Under the pieces are notes generated by a model. It saw only the letters and a program-made list of their open reading frames with translations, was not told where the DNA came from and did not search any database. Of a stretch of DNA of 64,000 nt, positions 59,008-64,000 are shown one piece after another. The stretch lies in contig JAJOHG010000023.1 in NCBI GenBank assembly GCA_021029095.1, positions 248,001-312,000 on the forward strand, read 5' to 3'. Position numbers and translations under genes: made by a program. The stretch comes from Phellopilus nigrolimitatus (Eukaryota > Basidiomycota > Agaricomycetes > Hymenochaetales > Hymenochaetaceae). Numbering within the stretch: the stretch's first letter is position 1; each line of letters starts with the position of its first letter.

Positions 59008-59168
59008 TAGTGATACCGGGAGGCAAGGGAAGGCAAGGCAAGGTCAAGGTACCTCGACACCAAATTACTTGATTTAGACGAGCCATCATTGATTGGGTCC
59101 AAATCAAGTAATTTGGTGTCGAGGTACCTTGACCTTGCCTTGCCTTCCCTTGCCTCCCGGTATCACTA
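59008..59168. repeat. Perfect 68-bp inverted repeat with 25-bp spacer
   Basis: Arms 59008-59075 and 59101-59168 are exact reverse complements. Each arm contains a GGCAAG-type short repeat (GGCAAGGGAAGGCAAGGCAA in the left arm) and a GGTACC site. The spacer is 59076-59100. The right arm ends about 40 bases before the duplicated MFS promoter. The 14-mer AGTAATTTGGTGTC in the right arm also occurs at 58637-58650. Confidence 0.95.
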
Positions 59169-59256
59169 GATGGAGGCTACTCAACTCCCGGGGCCGAACG
59201 GGTCCTCAGCGTTCTCTGGTTCCGCCGGGTGGTTCAGAAAGTTGGGTCGGACGCAG

Positions 59257-59262
59257 TATAAA
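59257..59262 (+). promoter_or_regulatory. TATA box of MFS copy 2
   Basis: TATAAA about 170 bases upstream of the start codon, in the same context as copy 1 (CAGTATAAATGTAC). Confidence 0.6.
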
Positions 59263-59431
59263 TGTACTGTGCGAGTATCTGCCTCTATGTCGACGCTCTT
59301 TGTGGGGCACCTGCATACTCTCGTCTCCAATTCTTGAGCTTTTGTCGACAACCTTATAACCGATCTCATTGTCGCTCTCATTAATTCCGAACTGCCAGAA
59401 CTGTCGTTAGGACGAGAGTATCAAGAACAGA

Positions 59432-62379
59432 ATGGGTCTCGGAATTCTAAATGATGTTTACCTTGATCACGTCCCGGGCACATCGCTCTTCAGCGACGAC
59501 CCGAACGCGGCGGCGCTGAGTGCGTATGACGGCGTGGATATAAGAAGGCTGAAGCATGCGAGCGGACGGAACGCACATATTGTACTCGTCCCGCAGCCGT
59601 CGGACGACCCAAATGACCCGCTCAATTGGCCGCAGTGGAAGAAACATATCGTGTTCTTTGTATTGTCAGCGCCTCTTTATTAAAACTCGCCGTCCGGTGT
59701 CGTTCCTCTAACTAAGCCCGTATTATACAGGGTTTACGGGAGTGAGTTCTGTCCCGTTCATTGATTAATGATCATAACTAATTTTTGTACAAACCAGCCG
59801 TCCTTTGCGGCGGTTTGGTACACGGCCTTCGCTGGCTCCTTTCGAGATAGCAAATATATCTAATCTTCGCTGCAGGGCCCTTTGGTGACTACCGACGTCG
59901 TCGCAATGGCGGGAGAGTTCGACCGCTCCGTCCAGGCTATCTCGCGTGCACTCGGCTCGGCGCTGGTGCTTGCACTCGCACTCTCGACTGTCGTCTGGTC
60001 TGTCATAAGTCTGAAGATAGGCAAACGGCCCGTACGCATATTTTATAAGTTGTTTATACATATAGCACCGAACTTATTTGTTATGCGTCTTCGTTTGACG
60101 CGCTTAGGTCTTCCTTGCCAGTACAATTATGATATTCGCTGGTGCCATGATAGCGTCTTTTAGTCGGTGTTCTTTTTTTCTAGCGCGCGTTTCTCCTCAT
60201 TTATTTCTTCCCCTTGTATAGCTTCGACATATAATATGCTTTTAGGTACATATGAACCATGATCAATCTTAAAATTGGTTTTTAACTTTTGCTGTAGGCT
60301 CCCGAATTTTACAAGGCGTCGGTCATTCAGTCCTGGAGTTCCTCGTCGGGTATGCTCTCCTGTCTCGTTCGATTCAATGGTCCGCTGAAAGTTCGGCTTC
60401 TCCAGCGCATCTATCGGAGATATCTATTTCACTCACGAAGTCAGTACGAGCGCTCGTTCCTCAGTGAAGACGTCGATATTTACCATTGTTCCTTGCAGCG
60501 CGGCGTGCCTGTAGCACTATGTAAGGAACTCTTGCCACATGCCCCCCCGGAGTGTGTGGTAGCTGATAAGGTATCGATAGGGAATTTGGCCTTGCTTAAC
60601 GGAATCAATATCACTCCGTAAGTAGCACATAGACTTGGCCATTTAGAGCGAACTTGAACTGAAACTAACGCACGATCTCTTCGAAAACGCGAAGGCCCAT
60701 CTCTGGCCAGGTCATTACGCACCTCGGATGGCGATTCGCGTTCCGGATTTTCGCGATCGCGTGTGCGCTCCTCTTCGTCATGCAGTTCTTCCTGAGTACG
60801 CTGCGCTTCGCTCCCCGCCTCGAGAAGTCGAGAAGAACGCTCTGACCCGCCGCTGCAGTGCCCGAGACGTCGTTCCGCCGAGGCGCCCTGCAGCGCTCCA
60901 GTGACAGCACCAGCAACGCGAGCATCGAGAAGCTGGAGCTCGAGGGCAGGGACGTCGCGCGCTCCGTCCCGCGGAAGAAGGGCTACGTCGAGCAGCTCGC
61001 GGTTTACAACGGGGTCTACCCGACGAAGGCGTCTGTCGCGACGCTGTTGCTCCGGCCGTTCCTTGCCTGCCTCACGCCCGTCTGCCTCTGGGCCAGCCTG
61101 CTATACGGCGTCGCGATCACCTGGCCCGTGCTGATTGCCACGAGCGTCTCGCAGCTGTTTTCTGCCGCGCGTGAGTAGCCGTAGTCGCCTCTGCCCTTTT
61201 CTTCTTCGCTTTGCTTTTCGATTTGGCTAACTGGCTTTGCATGGCGACAAGCGTACAACTTCTCGGCCGGGAACACCGGCCTGACCTACAGTAAGCTCGC
61301 TTAGATGACTCCATGGACATCACAATCTTAAGTGTCATGCAGTGTCGCCCTTCATCTTCGCGTTCATCGCCGCGCTGCTCTGCGGCCCTCTGACCGACTA
61401 CGTCGCGAGGAAATTCAGCCAGGCAAATCACGGTGCGTTTTCTTCGTCATTATCAGCCCTTGGTCTGCTCTGACGAAGCTCTACTCTGCATGCACAGGAA
61501 TATTCGAGCCTGAATTCCGCCTCGTGTTGGTCGCGTTCTACGCGGTCTTCGGAAGCATGGGATTCTTCGGTTGGGGGTACGATTATTCCTGGCTCTGCGG
61601 ATTTGAAAAATTTTAAAGAATAGGAATAATGAGTTTTTCCATTTAGCATATCAGCAAACTTGCATGAGCTCTGGATCGGCCCAGTGATATTCTTCGGATT
61701 AATCAACTTCGGTATTGTTCTTTCTGCGCTCCCGTAGGATCGATTTTAACGAATCGTGCACACAAGGCATCACTATTGGATGTTCTGCTGCCATCGGGTA
61801 CGTCGTAGACTCGCACCGACAATCTGCCGATTCTGCGCTGGGTGCGGTTATCTTGTACGTCCTACAACTTTTTGTTTGTCATATCGTGCGTGACAAACTC
61901 ATGTGTGTGTTGTCTGTCTAGTTTCAAGAACATGTATGTCGTCTTAATGCTAGTCAAATCGTTCACACTGAATCATGAACGTCGCCATCAGGTTTTGTTT
62001 CATTATGACGTTCATCATCAACGAGTAAGCGTATTACATTAACGCAGGCGAACATCTGATTATCTCAATTCACTTTTCTTAGCTGGATCGAAGCCCGTGG
62101 CGTCCTCAATGTCTTCGGGATATTTGGCGGAGTAACGCTATTCACATCCCTCTTAACAATTCGTACGTTCGCGCTCTTGCATTGTCCCCTCGATATTAGA
62201 CTGATCGTGGTCATGTGTATCTTCATAAAGCCATGTATATATGTGAGTGTCTGCGAGCTTCCGCGCCCTTTTGTCTTGTGTTGACTTCCAGAATCTCTCA
62301 AGACGGCAAGCGCGCTCGCTCCTGGATCCACCGCACCGTCAATTTCGACGACGATGAGGTAACGGTTGTCGCGCATTAG
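59432..62379 (+). CDS. MFS transporter, tandem copy 2
   Basis: Near-identical sister of the gene at 54898, with the same exon plan. It starts MGLGILNDVYLDHVPGTSLF (S to N at residue 7). Differences include I for M in VDIRRLKHASG, TTDVVAMAGEFDRSVQAISR in place of the SADVVAMALEF version, and RSSDSTSNASIEKLELEGRD in the central loop. The intron before the central loop carries a small duplication (CGAGAAGTCGAGAAG near 60820). The protein ends PMYIYGKRARSWIHR then DDDEVTVVAH, with TAG at 62377-62379. No stop or frameshift is seen in the conserved helices, so both copies could be functional. Many differences are at third codon positions or in introns, which suggests selection on the protein since duplication. 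Confidence 0.87.
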
Positions 62380-62579
62380 CGAGTAGAATTTACAGAAGGC
62401 TGTGGGACCGAGTACTGTTAGCTCTTATGGGATATTGTTACGGTGTATTTGGATGACGTCGATGGGACTCTGTGTAGTTGGATTTATAATTTCTCTGTTT
62501 AGTTTGTCTTTGTGTATTGCAATAAGTACCCGCCACCGGAAAACAAGCTTTTGCCAAAGGTAAATCATTCGCCGCGTAA

Positions 62580-62974
62580 AGGGGTTTCTAGAACAAGCAG
62601 CGTTCCTGATCCACACAAGCCCTTCCTCTCTCCATGGCGATAGCTATAAAGTCACACAACTCACGAAAAAAACCCTCCTCGAACCCACGATCAGTAGCCC
62701 CGAGTATCCCCACTTGGCCCCCTTAGTTGCATTGGCGGTGCGCGAGATTAGCTTTCCAAGTACACGGCGGCTACGGTTATTACTGTTTGTGGCGCGTGCG
62801 GTGGCGCCGATGGACATGCACAGGCCGCATGCATCGACGACTCTTTAATATCGGGTCTTCGCAGCCTCGCGACGCGAACAAAAACGAACGCAGCTTCCTC
62901 TTTTCTATTCACTAGCGTCATCTTATACAACCCACCTTGCGAGCTCGACGACTTTCCGACCTGCGGCAAGCGCG
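62580..62974. other. Intergenic
   Basis: Unique sequence right of the duplication; no gene supported. 3' flank of the minus-strand gene that follows. Confidence 0.4.
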
Positions 62975-63794
62975 TTACGGCTTGCGGCTCCAGGTCGTGT
63001 CCAGCGCACTCCAAGCGCGCCGCTTCTCTTCCCTTCTTTCTCTCTCTATCTTCTCTATCTCAAGTTCTCGCAGCTCTACTTCTTTGGCCTGCGGCCCGGG
63101 ACCATGGAGGGCGTCCTCGACAAGGCGTACGTACAGACACCTGCTTTCTTCGTAAGCCCTGAGCTGACCGGAGGTTTTGACCTCCCTTTTGGCCGAATGC
63201 GATGTTCGGATGTGGAACAGCCTGGCCCTGCGCGGCGTCACAGGCGTGCTCGTGCTCGCCCGCTCGTGGCTCACCATCTCCAGTGCGTGCGCTTCTCTTC
63301 TCCGCATGTGCAGAACGTGTGCCGCGTTAATGTGGGCTGACTTATTTGGTGGCGAAGGCAGAGGCGCTCTGACGGCGAGCGACGCGGCTGAAGTCGAGCG
63401 CTTGCTGTCCTGGACGGCGGAGGGATCGACAGGCTCGATTCCCTGGGGCGAGGGCGGGAGGTAAGCCGTGCTGAACTTCTTTGCCACCTAAACTCTGAAG
63501 GCGATACATAATTGATTTTAAAAATGTTCTTTTTCCCTTACTCGGATGTTTTTTTTATATGAATTATAGATGCCTGCACTTCCACCGCGCTCCCACACAC
63601 ACGCTCATTCTTCTCAAGCAACGCAGTGCGCCATCCACGCCCCAGGCTTTGCGAATGCGTCTCGGTATATCCTCGACGAGCGACCGGTTTACCAGGACCG
63701 GCGCGGCTAGCCTCTTCGCCCCGTCCTGCAGTTTAGAGTCGCTGAAGAAGGTCCATAGACCGAGCTCATGGTACTGAATTCTGGGCACACACAT
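62975..63794 (-). CDS. Hypothetical protein with charged C-terminal helix
   Basis: Two exons are proposed: 63794 to about 63606, starting MCVPRIQYHELGLWTFFSDS and ending GALRCLRRMS, joined over a GTGTGT to TTTAG intron to VAKKFSTAYLPPSPQGIEPV. The second exon carries a proline/serine-rich part, then AHVLHMRRREAHALEMVSHE, and a highly charged helix, KEVELRELEIEKIERERREE, ending TTWSRKP. I do not recognise the family; a basic N-terminus with a charged C-terminal helix is common in small mitochondrial or RNA-linked proteins, but that is a guess. Overlapping plus-strand frames exist in this GC-rich stretch, so the strand is not certain. Confidence 0.42.
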
Positions 63795-64000
63795 ATGTAT
63801 GATAGCACACGATGTATTTTTTTAATTCTTCACTTCCCCACCCCTAAATTGCAATCAACAACACAATGACCTATAATTTCAGCTTCACAACACGGTGCTG
63901 TACATTACATGAAAGAAAACAATGCGTGGTACATACAGCACTGATAATGAATGTAGAGGAAAATAACGACCGCGCGACAGAGAGGAGACGAGAGGGGCCT
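63795..64000. other. AT-rich right edge
   Basis: No gene seen; possibly the promoter of the preceding minus-strand gene. Confidence 0.35.

Larger units (their letters stand above)
57833..59208. other. Spacer between the duplicated transporters, repeat-rich
   Basis: After about 185 bases of duplicated 3' flank, the spacer is AT-rich and holds a 21-bp inverted pair, a (TTATTATTTA) microsatellite-like run near 58452-58486, and a perfect 68-bp inverted repeat. No coding sequence supported. Confidence 0.7.
59209..62578. repeat. Duplicated segment, copy 2 (MFS gene with flanks)
   Basis: Partner of 54662-58018, in direct orientation and similar through introns and flanks. Similarity stops after AAATCATTCGCCGCGTAA near 62578. 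Confidence 0.9.

Noticed and set aside
63104..63464. Plus-strand frames opposite the right-edge gene
   Set aside because: Alanine/leucine/arginine-rich shadows in GC-rich DNA; the minus strand gives a more protein-like charged helix.
1..64000. CRISPR array, secondary-metabolite cluster or defence island
   Set aside because: No regularly spaced repeats, and no backbone enzyme (polyketide synthase, non-ribosomal synthetase or terpene synthase) among readable genes.

Overview
This is a nuclear genome segment from a filamentous basidiomycete fungus, most likely an agaricomycete. Nearly every gene is split by many short (about 45-70 bp) GT-AG introns. Most of the proteins I could recognise have fungal-type layouts, and one belongs to the DUF6533 seven-helix family that I know mainly from mushrooms and relatives. 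No bacterial-type operons, CRISPR arrays or rRNA genes are present. All gene models were read by eye by joining exons. Protein names are sound where stated, but exact splice sites and some starts are inferred.

Layout. 1-5.3 kb is repeat-rich: a partial open frame runs off the left edge, then comes a decayed fragment of ATP-citrate lyase flanked by TTGTAAT-rich DNA and a tRNA-like (SINE-like) sequence. 5.3-10.6 kb holds malate dehydrogenase, an MDR-type dehydrogenase with two apparent GC-AG introns, and an unrecognised protein. 11.4-18.4 kb has a membrane-anchored WD40 protein and, convergent with it, a DUF6533 protein. 19.3-23.2 kb carries a Lon protease ending in a peroxisomal signal, convergent with a DUF202 membrane protein. 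23.8-31.6 kb is a minus-strand run: a large coiled-coil protein, choline-phosphate cytidylyltransferase and TFIIE beta.

31.9-45.7 kb is the RNA and transport block: PAN3 (head-to-head with TFIIE beta), a Cid1/Trf-type nucleotidyltransferase with a long low-complexity tail, LSM7, and importin beta-1 (head-to-head with LSM7). 46.8-54.1 kb holds a membrane-anchored amidohydrolase, a rhodanese plus dual-specificity phosphatase (MAP-kinase phosphatase layout) and EMC7. 54.7-62.6 kb is a tandem duplication of an MFS transporter gene, including its promoter and 3' flank. The spacer between copies carries a perfect 68-bp inverted repeat and a second, 21-bp inverted pair. The right edge has one unrecognised minus-strand gene.

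Functional links. Citrate/malate metabolism appears as the broken lyase plus intact malate dehydrogenase. Peroxisomal import is suggested by the Lon tail. Three genes acting on mRNA 3' ends or decay (PAN3, nucleotidyltransferase, LSM7) lie within about 10 kb. I found no clear unknown defence or biosynthetic system. The most unusual pieces are the foldback DNA between the duplicated transporters, the decayed lyase island, and the GC-AG introns.
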